The notes under the pieces: generated by a model
Seen by the model: only the letters and a program-made list of their open reading frames with translations
Databases searched by the model: none
Told to the model about the DNA's origin: nothing
In this document: positions 16,852-24,852 of the stretch, one piece after another
How positions within the stretch are numbered: the first letter of the stretch is position 1
Layout: the number at the start of each line of letters is the position of its first letter
Source of the DNA: Paenibacillus sp. GSMTC-2017
GTDB lineage: Bacteria; Bacillota; Bacilli; Paenibacillales; Paenibacillaceae
DNA length: 64,000 nt
Reading direction: 5' to 3'
Assembly (NCBI RefSeq): GCF_016019935.1
Contig: NZ_JAECMT010000002.1
Location: 62,001 to 126,000 of the forward strand
Made by a program: the position numbers and the translations under genes

Positions 16852-17392
16852 CAATCTTCCATCCCATCCGTTCAATTAATGATCTGATTTGAGAAATATG
16901 ATGGTTATTATGCCAGATGAAGCGCTGAAGTGCGATATCTAATGAGATTTTCCCTAATACTTGTGTATTAAAGTTTCTTTTGAAGTTTTCTGGATCTAAT
17001 CCCGCAAGGAGTATCGTAAAGCGAGTATGAAGCGATTCAAGTAATAACAATGAAGTTTCAATTGGAACATCTCTATAATCGTGTAGCTCCGCCCATAATT
17101 CCTCATGATACGAACTTGCCATCGGCTCATCTTCAGTAAGAGCACGCTTAAACCTTAAATAGGCGTTCATATCATTATCAGCTAAGTGATGGATAATTTG
17201 CTGAATTGTCCAACCATCCAAGCGGTATGGTGTGTTCAGTTGTTCAACTGTCAAATTTCCAGTTAGATTCCTTAATGTTTCAGTAATTTCATTAATGCCA
17301 TTAATAAGATTAATTCGATCTTCATTCGTTATGATGTGACTGGGCTCAAAATATCCAATTGGAAAGCGCAGATGATCGATCTGCTGAACCAT
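16841..17392 (-). CDS. YfiT-type DinB-fold transferase, second copy
   Basis: A 183-residue paralogue of the YfiT protein at 7470. It shares LRFPIGYFE, TPYRLDGWTIQQIIHHLADND, and a C-terminal WHNNHHISQIRSLIERMGW that supplies the metal histidines. The first site reads HHLADND where the other copy has HHVADSH. It is probably a bacillithiol S-transferase with another electrophile. Its 3' end overlaps the HAD gene by 11 bases. There is no nearby WYL regulator. Confidence 0.82.
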   Translation of the reverse strand: MVQQIDHLRFPIGYFEPSHIITNEDRINLINGINEITETLRNLTGNLTVEQLNTPYRLDGWTIQQIIHHLADNDMNAYLRFKRALTEDEPMASSYHEELWAELHDYRDVPIETSLLLLESLHTRFTILLAGLDPENFKRNFNTQVLGKISLDIALQRFIWHNNHHISQIRSLIERMGWKIDAT

Positions 17393-17412
17393 TTCATATC
17401 CAACCCCTTTAA

Positions 17413-17940
17413 TTATTTTAATGGATAACCATTTAGATACTTCTTCATTAACTTAACGGAAATAGCCAGAGCTTCTTCTCTATTTTCTGCTGGCCCAGCT
17501 ATCATTTGTCCATCATCTGCACTCCATTTTCGATCTTGTGAAGTATTCATAATCGAAACCTGCGTAAAATCTTTATTAATAAAGATAGTACCAAACGAAT
17601 AAAGTTTCGTATATTTATTATCTACATAGCTGTAGATCAAAGTACCTACTCCCTGCTTGTCAAAAGAAATATTTAACGTTTTTCTTGAATCGGGTAATGG
17701 TAGCAGCTCATTCGGCAAATGGATAGTTCCATCAAAATCCTTTGTTCCGTTTAACTTTTTTGAAAAATATCCATCAATTTTTATTGTAAAGCTTCTTGTT
17801 TTTTGCTGATCTTTTAATCCAACTTGATATTCAACTGCGTTAATCTCAATATCTATTGATTTTGGATAACTGTACCAAACATAAAGACCAACGATTAATG
17901 CGATTGAAACTATAATTGGGATCACGAGTATCTTTTTCGT
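17413..17940 (-). CDS. Membrane-anchored protein of unknown function with apparent ACG start
   Basis: About 175 residues: one N-terminal membrane anchor (KKILVIPIIVSIALIVGLYVW) and an extracytoplasmic beta-rich domain. A GTG at 17925 is the first standard start, but it truncates the anchor and has no ribosome binding site. Five codons upstream at 17940, an ACG sits 9 bases after GAGGG and directly precedes AAA AAG ATA, exactly where MKKILV would be expected. The gene therefore either uses ACG or has lost its ATG. No family was recognised. It follows the broken grpB gene. Confidence 0.6.
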   Translation of the reverse strand, partial: TKKILVIPIIVSIALIVGLYVWYSYPKSIDIEINAVEYQVGLKDQQKTRSFTIKIDGYFSKKLNGTKDFDGTIHLPNELLPLPDSRKTLNISFDKQGVGTLIYSYVDNKYTKLYSFGTIFINKDFTQVSIMNTSQDRKWSADDGQMIAGPAENREEALAISVKLMKKYLNGYPLK

Positions 17941-17971
17941 TGTAGGTCACCCTCTTTTCGCTTGATATATT

Positions 17972-18426
17972 TCAATAATCAGAATTACCAGGATTCCATT
18001 CAACATTCTGTGACCAAACATGAGCCTTTTGGATAATTTCCCAAACGACAGGCCCTTTTCCTTCAACATATTTAGGCCGATCGTTTTTAAATAGTGCCAG
18101 TAATCGATGTTTTTCCTCGGCATATCTCTTACAATCCATTGGATGTTCTCTTAAATAGTCTCTGAAAAGTAAGGTCAATTGTTCTGAGAAACTGCCAGCT
18201 TGTCTAACATGAATATGTGTTCTTCTTGTACCAGGAACTTCTCGGAAATATCGTTTTGTTTTATCTGGATTATCGGTTTTGCTTCTAAACCAACCACTGA
18301 AGTAGAACCAACATGGTCTATTCTAACTGCGACACCTTGCAGGTTATTTCTTAGTTTACAACCAATTTCGTTGAATAAAGATATCCATTCAGGATTGTAT
18401 GCTGCAATTCTCCATTGATCTTCCAT
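17972..18426 (-). pseudogene. grpB-family (UPF0157) gene with internal deletion and frameshift
   Basis: Two adjacent frames together make a GrpB-family protein, a nucleotidyltransferase-fold family. The 5' frame reads MEDQWRIAAYNPEWI and IDHVGSTSVVGLEAKP. The reading then continues in another frame with DNPDKTKRYFREVPGTRRTH and LTLLFRDYLREHP to the stop at 17972. About 25-30 codons are missing at the switch. The remaining sequence carries GATAAT, a plausible short-homology deletion joint. ATG at 18426 follows GGAG. The product cannot be full length. Confidence 0.85.
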
Positions 18427-18427
18427 T

Positions 18428-18620
18428 CAAAGTTCTCCTTCAATTAGTGTAAGTTTTGGCCACGTTTCAAGCCATCTCTTGCTGTGAAATCTTTTATAAA
18501 AGTATTCTATATCGGTGAAGTGCTCACTTCTTCTAATAACTAGATCAAATAAATCTATTAACCCATGAGGAGCAATAACTTATGATGGAGATTAGCTCTT
18601 GTTCTAGCATAATAGTCCCC
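18428..18620 (-). pseudogene. Remnant of an unrecognised gene upstream of grpB
   Basis: A coding-like frame (HGLIDLFDLVIRRSEHF, then FYKRFHSKRWLETWPKLTL) ends with TGA overlapping the grpB start as TGAATG. Upstream, the same protein style continues in a different frame (YYARTRANLHHKLLL), so a one-base frameshift lies near 18570. The 5' part is missing. It resembles the end of a nucleotidyltransferase-type protein, but I cannot name the family. An AAGGGG site and an ATG at the new 5' end give only a short out-of-frame peptide. Confidence 0.5.
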
Positions 18621-18634
18621 TTATAAATCTTATA

Positions 18635-19108
18635 TTAGAACAAATTTTTCACTTGACCATACTTCACTTTCACCTTGTTATGACGTGTCCATTCCATTAA
18701 TGTAATCACCCCGGAGTCTTTATCTTTATGGAAACTGAAATGTAGATTAGTCGTTACATATTTTTTATTATGAAGTTTAACACCTATACTTTGCCAAAAA
18801 TAACCTTGAATATAAATGATTTCAATGTCTGCAGCATGTACTTCATTATTATAAATTGTAAGAGACTCACTTTTGAAATGAATCCATTTAGGTTTCATTA
18901 ACAATCGTTTTATGAACATTACTACTAAAAAAAAGCACATAAAAATAGTTAGACTAGTTAAAACATAAATAAAGACGTTATCAGAATTAAACATTAAGTA
19001 AACTTGCAAAAAGATTTGGATAGTGAAACTGAAAATTACGATTGTAGTTCCAAAAGGATGTTTTATGCTGTATGTAGTTTCCAAATGATTCATCATATCT
19101 CCGTTCAT
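18635..19108 (-). CDS. Membrane protein of unknown function
   Basis: About 157 residues with two to three N-terminal membrane segments (around 20-40, 43-65) followed by a soluble beta-rich half. That half (WIHFKSESLTIYNNEVHAADIEIIYIQGYF) looks like a PH-like module on the cytoplasmic side. The start is uncertain: an ATG overlaps the previous stop as TAATG, and an ATGATG 4 codons later follows GGAG. Last gene of a run of four small membrane proteins (19709-18635). No named family. Confidence 0.55.
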   Translation of the reverse strand: MNGDMMNHLETTYSIKHPFGTTIVIFSFTIQIFLQVYLMFNSDNVFIYVLTSLTIFMCFFLVVMFIKRLLMKPKWIHFKSESLTIYNNEVHAADIEIIYIQGYFWQSIGVKLHNKKYVTTNLHFSFHKDKDSGVITLMEWTRHNKVKVKYGQVKNLF

Positions 19109-19410
19109 TAGCTTTTTTTATTAACTGATTCATCTTCAAGAAACAATTCTTTTATTTCTGGTAAATCTTTTTCATCAAATTCATCTTTCGCTATTTGTAT
19201 TTCTTTCATGAAGATTTCTTTTTCTTCTTTGGTAGGAGGATTAAAAGTTGGCTTTCCGTAATTCGTAGCTTTATTAACTTTATCATAGATTGCAAAAAGT
19301 GCAGTTGAAATGATTGCGAAATTCAAAATTAATATACCAGGCAATCCAAATCCTAATAACGCAAATATATTTGCAAACAGAAAAACTGAAAACACTAACA
19401 AGTAAGCCAT
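19108..19410 (-). CDS. Small membrane protein with acidic cytoplasmic tail
   Basis: One hundred residues: two hydrophobic segments (about 2-20 and 22-42) and a charged tail (YGKPTFNPPTKEEKEIF then acidic DEKDLPEIKELF). ATG at 19410 follows AAGGAGG, a strong site. Its stop codon overlaps the next start by one base and its own start overlaps the previous small ORF, so it is part of a compact cluster. Function unknown. Confidence 0.6.
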   Translation of the reverse strand: MAYLLVFSVFLFANIFALLGFGLPGILILNFAIISTALFAIYDKVNKATNYGKPTFNPPTKEEKEIFMKEIQIAKDEFDEKDLPEIKELFLEDESVNKKS

Positions 19411-19568
19411 AAAACAAACACCTCCTTAAGGTAACCGCTTACTCTCTGATCACTATGACGCTCTACTGCCAAATAGGTAACGGGAATAAACACGATAAAT
19501 TCTATAAAAACAGCTAGAAATAGCCACATTAATGATTGCATCGAAATAAATGAGTCATTTAGAGCCAA
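19395..19568 (-). CDS. Microprotein with one membrane segment
   Basis: An unmarked 57-residue frame starting with TTG at 19568. It reads MALNDSFISMQSLMWLF, then a hydrophobic stretch to VTYLAVERHSDQRV and ends in a short tail. Its end overlaps the following gene by 16 bases. A GGGTG-like site precedes it. No homologue recognised. The reading is supported by tight packing with neighbours but not by any family match. Confidence 0.45.
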   Translation of the reverse strand: MALNDSFISMQSLMWLFLAVFIEFIVFIPVTYLAVERHSDQRVSGYLKEVFVLWLTC

Positions 19569-19574
19569 ATAGAT

Positions 19575-19709
19575 TCACCCACTTAGGTTAGTTAGCTGCT
19601 TTTCATTCATACTATAATCATGATTGATAGCAAAAAGCATGAAACTAGCATCGATGTAAATATACAGCAATATCAGGTGTTGCATCCCAAATATATTGAT
19701 CCCACTCAC
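19575..19709 (-). CDS. Microprotein with one membrane segment
   Basis: A 44-residue frame starting with GTG at 19709, 9 bases after AGAAGGTG and 19 bases after the phosphotransferase stop. It reads MSGINIFGMQHLILLYIYID and ends SMNEKQLTNLSG. The next small ORF starts 6 bases after its stop. Its reality rests on the ribosome binding site and spacing only. Function unknown. Confidence 0.4.
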   Translation of the reverse strand: MSGINIFGMQHLILLYIYIDASFMLFAINHDYSMNEKQLTNLSG

Positions 19710-19728
19710 TTTGTGATTCACCTTCTTT

Positions 19729-20592
19729 TTATGTCAATAGCTTTTCGCTCAAATAACGATTTCTAATTAAAATCCCTTGTACAACAAAAATAGTATTCTT
19801 ATACATCGGCACTGTAAATCTTCTTTTTAATAATATCCAACGTAAGCAGGCTAATGCTTCAAATAGTTCCATTTCGGAATCTGAATAATTGCTACGTAAT
19901 AAAAATTCCTTGTAATAGACGCCTGCTTTTCGTTCTCCAAAATAGATCTTCATTATTAAGAGCGACCAGGCAATATCAAATCTTGGATCACCCAACTGAC
20001 CATTTGTCCAATCAATAATGGAAAGTTTTCCATCAGACTCTACTACGTTGGCTAAATGGAAATCTCCATGAATAAGATGATTATATGTTAAGTTTGCTTT
20101 TGAAATTAATTCTATTAAACGTTCATAGATATCAAGATGTTCTTCTGCTCTTGAGTAAAAATAATCAACAAAATCATACTGCTTAACGATCTCGGTATCT
20201 ATTTCTTTCACTGGAAATTCATGCACCTGCAGTAGTATTCTAACTAACTCATGCAGTTTTTTCTTATCTAATTTAGTGATAGATGGGCCATCAAAACTCG
20301 TTAATAATACTTGATTTTTATTATCATCTACTCCTACGCCATAAGGCTTAGAAACGGATATGCCTTGCCTATTAAGACGGTCTAGCAAGTTAAATTGGAT
20401 TGACACATCTGGTCTAGACTCTTTACTCCATACTTTCAACACAAAACATAAATCATTAGACGTAATTTTTACTACTTCAGCTTCTAGTCCAGAAGTTAAT
20501 GGGCTGTATTGAGGATAATTATCTTGAACCAGTAAGGCGATAATATCTTTGTCATAATCTGACCAAGTAATTCGTTCAAGTAAATGATTCAC
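19729..20592 (-). CDS. Aminoglycoside phosphotransferase-fold kinase
   Basis: 287 residues of the APH / choline kinase superfamily. The catalytic loop is LIHGDFHLANVV (H-G-D-x4-N) and the metal-binding IIDWTNG follows 12 residues later. The early lobe has SNDLCFVLKVW with the ATP-anchoring lysine. The substrate could be an antibiotic or a small alcohol or sugar. A GTG at 20592 is 9 bases after AAGGGG and is preferred to the TTG at 20610. It is followed by two microprotein frames. Confidence 0.85.
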   Translation of the reverse strand: MNHLLERITWSDYDKDIIALLVQDNYPQYSPLTSGLEAEVVKITSNDLCFVLKVWSKESRPDVSIQFNLLDRLNRQGISVSKPYGVGVDDNKNQVLLTSFDGPSITKLDKKKLHELVRILLQVHEFPVKEIDTEIVKQYDFVDYFYSRAEEHLDIYERLIELISKANLTYNHLIHGDFHLANVVESDGKLSIIDWTNGQLGDPRFDIAWSLLIMKIYFGERKAGVYYKEFLLRSNYSDSEMELFEALACLRWILLKRRFTVPMYKNTIFVVQGILIRNRYLSEKLLT

Positions 20593-20668
20593 TGGATACA
20601 TCCCCTTCAAATCGTTTTATATGTAACGATGTTAAGCATTTCGTAAAGCTAATTTATTGAGCATATAG

Positions 20669-21193
20669 TCAATCGACCTCATTGAGGTAATTTTCGATAA
20701 AAGCAAATAAACTTTTAGCACGAGTAGATCGGTCACCACAATCATGCCAATAAGAAATCACTTGCCCTAATGTCCCGAACTCTGTGGGATCTGTATCAAG
20801 ACACAAATTGTCTCCTCCACCATTCTCAGCGATTGGAATCCACTTTGGATTCCATAAAACAGGTTTAATAGTTTCCTCAATTTCAGGAATTAAGTCATCG
20901 CCTGGGTCAAACTCTTCCTGCAAAAATGTCCAAGTATCGATTATTTGTGAAATTGGCATTAATGTTAAGTTGTTAATAATAGCACTGCTTCCAATTTTCC
21001 AATCCTGTCCATTGTGTATCCGATAAAAACATTTCAATTCCTCTGGTAGAGTAACACCAAGCGTATTCTCAAGCTGATCTAACTGTTCATCCGTTGCACC
21101 TGGCTGCAAATATAACGATTGTTCAAAGTTTTCATCCTCTTGTTGACCTTTTTCAATTAATAATCGCCATAGTTCTTCAGCTCTAACCAACAT
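20669..21193 (-). CDS. SMI1/KNR4 (SUKH) family protein
   Basis: 174 residues of the SUKH superfamily. It shows ATDEQLDQLENTLGVTLPEELKCFYRIHNGQ, the diagnostic N-terminal helix followed by the LP-x-E/D-L-K-x-x-Y-x-x-x-NG motif, then WIPIAENGGGDNLCLD and GQVISYWHD. SUKH proteins are widespread as immunity proteins for polymorphic toxins; here no toxin gene is adjacent. ATG at 21193 follows GAGGTG. Confidence 0.85.
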   Translation of the reverse strand: MLVRAEELWRLLIEKGQQEDENFEQSLYLQPGATDEQLDQLENTLGVTLPEELKCFYRIHNGQDWKIGSSAIINNLTLMPISQIIDTWTFLQEEFDPGDDLIPEIEETIKPVLWNPKWIPIAENGGGDNLCLDTDPTEFGTLGQVISYWHDCGDRSTRAKSLFAFIENYLNEVD

Positions 21194-21211
21194 AATAATC
21201 ACCTCACACGA

Positions 21212-21571
21212 TTAAGTTATAAACAGCTCTTTCATTATTGGCTCCAAATCTTCACTTTCAATCACTATCGCCGTCATTCCTTGATCAGATCCAGATTCAT
21301 GTTGCTCCTCCGCAGTCCAAAAAGCCGCAGTTCCAGAACTTACTTTGACTTTAATTCCTTCGTCCCCGCTGACCCATCCTTCACCATTGATGACTAGAAA
21401 TAACTGACTAATTGGTGCTTTATGAAGCCCTACAACACCTTCCTGTCCGATATAAATACAACCGATATAAATTTGTTTATTATGTTTGACGATTTTTGAA
21501 ATAATTGATTCTTTACTCTCGTAGCTAGTAATGTTCTGGCCTGCTTCTTTGCTGAAATCAAATATTCTCAT
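21212..21571 (-). CDS. Cupin-fold protein
   Basis: A 119-residue single-domain cupin. It reads GCIYIGQEGVVGLHKAPISQLFLVINGEGWVSG, and then TAAFWTAEEQHES with a metal-binding style histidine. No second domain is present. Its start overlaps the previous nucleotidyltransferase stop by 14 bases, so translation is likely coupled. The role is unknown; small cupins often bind metabolites or metals. Confidence 0.75.
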   Translation of the reverse strand: MRIFDFSKEAGQNITSYESKESIISKIVKHNKQIYIGCIYIGQEGVVGLHKAPISQLFLVINGEGWVSGDEGIKVKVSSGTAAFWTAEEQHESGSDQGMTAIVIESEDLEPIMKELFIT

Positions 21572-22364
21572 AAGTACTCACCTCTAAGTTGTTCTCTTGT
21601 TTTAATCTAATTAAGTCATTTATTTCAGTTAACATATACGTAGCGAAGTTTACTAACAGCACTTCTTCTACTTCAATTTCTTCAACTTCACCATTATATT
21701 TTGCAAGACATTGACATATTAGATCCTCATATTCGATAGGTAATTCATCAGCAGCCCATTCGCCACCCTCTCTCTTTGAAGCGATTTTTGAATCTCTTAA
21801 ATAAAATAGCGTTCTAGAAAGATTCAATACGTAATAGTCAGGATTACCGACTATCCCTTCTACTGCATTTTCTACGTCAGATACAATGGATTGTACATAA
21901 TATTGATCATGGATTGGCTTAAAAACGGCATCAATAGGCTTACCAAAAAGAACGACCCCGCGATGATAGGTTATAACAAAATGTGCTGCTAGATCGGCAT
22001 CATCGTAACCTCCACAAAAGTAATCTATATTGTCCCTATATTTTTCTTTGTGATATGCTGAGTAATGGAATTCAAATGGCGTTGGATAAACAAAATCGTT
22101 AACCATTGACTCTAAAACGATACTTAACTCAATTCCTTTTGCTAACTGAATCTCGTCTTCTAACTGAATGAGTTTCGCAGCAATTTGCTTATAGATTTCA
22201 ATATCTTTTTTTTGCTGAACTACAATCAAAAGATCAATATCACTCCGTGTAGGGTTAAAACAACCCATAGCCATAGATCCATGCAAGTAAACACCTACTA
22301 ATGAATCGCCCATTTCACCCTTAAAGAGACTGACAATACTATTTAGAACGGATTGGTAACTCAT
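21558..22364 (-). CDS. Aminoglycoside adenylyltransferase-like nucleotidyltransferase
   Basis: 268 residues with the polymerase-beta-type nucleotidyltransferase motif GSMAMGCFNPTRSDIDLLIVV (about residues 29-49), giving G-S, D-x-D and the later acidic LELSIV strand. A helical C-terminal domain follows, as in AadA/ANT(3'')/ANT(9) proteins. Resistance is not proven by sequence. ATG at 22364 has a weak site. Overlap with the cupin gene suggests a two-gene unit. Confidence 0.82.
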   Translation of the reverse strand: MSYQSVLNSIVSLFKGEMGDSLVGVYLHGSMAMGCFNPTRSDIDLLIVVQQKKDIEIYKQIAAKLIQLEDEIQLAKGIELSIVLESMVNDFVYPTPFEFHYSAYHKEKYRDNIDYFCGGYDDADLAAHFVITYHRGVVLFGKPIDAVFKPIHDQYYVQSIVSDVENAVEGIVGNPDYYVLNLSRTLFYLRDSKIASKREGGEWAADELPIEYEDLICQCLAKYNGEVEEIEVEEVLLVNFATYMLTEINDLIRLKQENNLEVSTYENI

Positions 22365-22448
22365 ATCATTTTTTCATCCAATATGTCTGCTTCTTTAAAA
22401 GGACTTAAGCTCATGTTTTCACTCATTTCGTGTTAGTTCAATTAATAG

Positions 22449-22961
22449 TTAGTAAATTCTATCCTTTAGCTCTTTATCCGCAAACCAAATTGTAATCGTT
22501 TCTACTTTAACCCCATCTAATTGTATGCAGTACTCACCATTTTCATATAGATCTAGATGCTCTTTATTTGATTTGAATCCTTCAGTTACTAATGAAGCTA
22601 TACTTGATTCACGGTCTTCTCCAACTTTTATTGAGAATATGGAGTATTTTGAGTTAGAAATCTGTAGTGAACTCACTCTACCATACAAATCATTGTCTCT
22701 ATCTCCTGAGAAACCAATTAATATGCCTTTGTTTTTATAATCTCTCTGAAAGCCGCCAAATCCTTCGTGACGTATCCCTTCACCCCAAAGAGCAATAACA
22801 TCTTGCTCTGACATACCAAGTTTAATGTTCTCAACGGTAATGTTCTCGTTTATCGTTTCCAAACTAATTTCATCTTGCTTTAGAATAAGAAACCAAAGTA
22901 AAGCAACACAAATAATTATTAATAAAATGCTGAGTAAGACAGATGCCTTTTTTAGTCTCAT
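22449..22961 (-). CDS. Membrane-anchored protein of unknown function
   Basis: 170 residues with one N-terminal anchor (about 6-28) and an outside domain of two similar halves. The first half contains NIKLGMSEQDVIALWGEG and the second FSIKVGEDRESSIASLV, the short repeat seen in SmpA/OmlA-like proteins. The start at 22961 is 9 bases after GAGG. The function is unknown. Confidence 0.6.
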   Translation of the reverse strand: MRLKKASVLLSILLIIICVALLWFLILKQDEISLETINENITVENIKLGMSEQDVIALWGEGIRHEGFGGFQRDYKNKGILIGFSGDRDNDLYGRVSSLQISNSKYSIFSIKVGEDRESSIASLVTEGFKSNKEHLDLYENGEYCIQLDGVKVETITIWFADKELKDRIY

Positions 22962-23016
22962 ACTATTCATCCTCAACAAGTAATTGAAATACTAGCTATA
23001 TTCATACGTTCAGCAA

Positions 23017-23598
23017 CTAAACCTCAATAATCTGATATCCGAAAGCATTAATAATCTTTGTATTTTTATATTGATGAAAACGCTGGTTTCTTCCGTAATT
23101 CAAGTGGCCATGTAATAAAAATCGCGGGTTATATTGATCCATAAACGAAATAAAACATTGAAAACCTTTGTGACAAAGATCTTCTCCGTCACCAATTTTA
23201 TATGCTGGAGCATGTGTAACTAAAATATCAACGCTTTTTGTTAATTTTTGTTTTAATCTAAGTTTAGCCATTCTCCATCTCATCTGTTTTTCTGTATATT
23301 GAAATTCTCCAGGGCTATAGCGATTACTACCACCAAGCCCCATTATTCGAATACCGTTATAAGTAACTACGTTATCCTCAATACATTCACAGCCTTCGGG
23401 TGGCCTTGATTTATACGAAATGTCATGATTACCATGAACATATAACAACGGAACGTTTATCATCGTTACTAGAAAAGATAAATATTCTGCTTTAAGATCG
23501 CCACAAGAAATAATAAGTTTAATGTCCTTAAATCTTTCAGCGTCAAAATGATCCCAAATGTATGTTGATTCTTCGTCGGAGACAACTAAAATTTTCAT
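23017..23598 (-). CDS. Metallophosphoesterase
   Basis: 193 residues with the calcineurin-like fold: ILVVSDEES (motif I, with E in place of the usual H), ISCGDLKAEYL (GD motif), YVHGNHD (GNHD motif), LVTHAPAY and LLHGHLNYG. This is a typical small bacterial phosphoesterase with two metals. The ATG at 23598 follows GGAGGG; an in-frame upstream start is weaker. The changed residue in motif I is common in this subfamily. Substrate unknown. Confidence 0.85.
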   Translation of the reverse strand: MKILVVSDEESTYIWDHFDAERFKDIKLIISCGDLKAEYLSFLVTMINVPLLYVHGNHDISYKSRPPEGCECIEDNVVTYNGIRIMGLGGSNRYSPGEFQYTEKQMRWRMAKLRLKQKLTKSVDILVTHAPAYKIGDGEDLCHKGFQCFISFMDQYNPRFLLHGHLNYGRNQRFHQYKNTKIINAFGYQIIEV

Positions 23599-23627
23599 AT
23601 GATTCCCTCCGTATTTTAAAGAATTTT

Positions 23628-23983
23628 TCAATGATCCTCATTCGGAATATCAATATTTCTACCTATAAAACTTGGACTAACAGGTGTGATAGATTGCTCT
23701 CTTGCCCAAATGGATAGTTGACCGATATGATGGATTTCATGTGCGATTAGATGCCTCAATATTTCACCCTTTTTGAAATATTCAGTCATCCATGATGGGT
23801 TCACGATTTCGTGTTCATTTGATCGTGTCCACGTTCTAAGATATTCGTCTATTTCTTTTCTGAGGTTCAGTGATAACTCGAAGACAGCGTTCAAATCAAT
23901 ATCCTCTCCAAAATCGATTGAAACATCCGGTTGATTATAGATCGCTCTTATCCAACTGTATTCAACATCAATAAACTACTCAT
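23628..23983 (-). pseudogene. DinB-family gene truncated at its 5' end
   Basis: An 88-residue frame and its upstream extension form the C-terminal two thirds of a DinB-family protein (FIDVEYSWIRAIYN, then GEILRHLIAHEIHHIGQL with metal histidines). The expected N-terminal helix is missing. At 23981-23983 an ATG follows an AAGGAG site, but the frame it opens ends after eleven codons and the DinB frame begins out of register 12 bases later. A deletion of about 45 codons explains this. An internal TTG at 23894 would yield an incomplete bundle. Confidence 0.8.
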
Positions 23984-24030
23984 TGTATTGCTCCTTCACT
24001 AGATGTCTATTTTAATCAAAGAAATGTGAA

Positions 24031-24693
24031 TCATTTCAAAAAGTTGATGATTTCACGTAGTTCTTGTATTCTAGCTGTTGGTCTTATATCCATCTTATCC
24101 ATCTTCTCAGCATCACCATTATAAGATATGAACAGGATTCCAGCCGCCATTGATGCTTTCCCATCAATCCATGAATCTCCTACGGATATCCATTCTTCCG
24201 GGGATGTAGTCTTATATTGATTCAATACATAATTAAATCCATCAGAAGCTGGCTTAAGAGTATTCATCATTTCCCTTCCAACCAAACAATCAAAATAATG
24301 AAAAATATGATTTTCTTGCAGTGCTTTTTCTGCTGCATGGACGGAATTATTAGTAACAACAACCAAGTGAAAGTCCTCTTGCAATTCCATTAGAAGTTCT
24401 TTAGCTCCTTTTTCAAGGACAGCATCTTTCATTCCATTAATTTCATATTTTTTAGGGATGTCCCACATCTCTTTTATCAACGCTTCCGTCATCAAGTTGC
24501 TTCTTATAGCTGAATCAATAATCGTTGATGTTGTTTGTTCAGCAATATTTATTTCTTTAGAAACTATTCCTTTGGAAACTAAAAACTGAAAGGTATCATT
24601 TTTCATCGATGAAAAATCAATATTTGATCGTAATAATGTATTGTCCATATCAAAAATAATGCCTTTACACTTTTTCTTCAAAACTACACTCAC
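24031..24693 (-). CDS. HAD-superfamily phosphatase
   Basis: About 220 residues of a phosphoglycolate phosphatase-like HAD. Motifs are GIIFDMDNTLL (nucleophile aspartate), VVVTNNS, LKPASDGFNYVL with lysine and WISVGDSWIDGKASMAAG. A helical cap lies at about 20-80. The start is either GTG at 24693 or TTG at 24681; the latter fits AGGTGAG spacing better. A second HAD gene is at 16171; their sequences differ. Substrate unknown. Confidence 0.83.
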   Translation of the reverse strand: MSVVLKKKCKGIIFDMDNTLLRSNIDFSSMKNDTFQFLVSKGIVSKEINIAEQTTSTIIDSAIRSNLMTEALIKEMWDIPKKYEINGMKDAVLEKGAKELLMELQEDFHLVVVTNNSVHAAEKALQENHIFHYFDCLVGREMMNTLKPASDGFNYVLNQYKTTSPEEWISVGDSWIDGKASMAAGILFISYNGDAEKMDKMDIRPTARIQELREIINFLK

Positions 24694-24803
24694 CTACTTC
24701 CATTTCCGAATTCTTTATAATCTAGATTAGCATAAAATAAGGTGTTGTCTATTACTTCCTATTTTGGGTTATCGTATAATCATATTATCTACGATATTCA
24801 TAT

Positions 24804-24842
24804 AAAAAGAATCATTCATCGCTTTGCACGAAGAATGATTCT
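24804..24842 (-). terminator. Intrinsic terminator
   Basis: A perfect 10-bp stem (24809-24818 with 24833-24842) is followed on the minus strand by TTTTTA. It sits 10 bp after the stop at 24853. Confidence 0.85.
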
Positions 24843-24852
24843 ACTGTATCGG

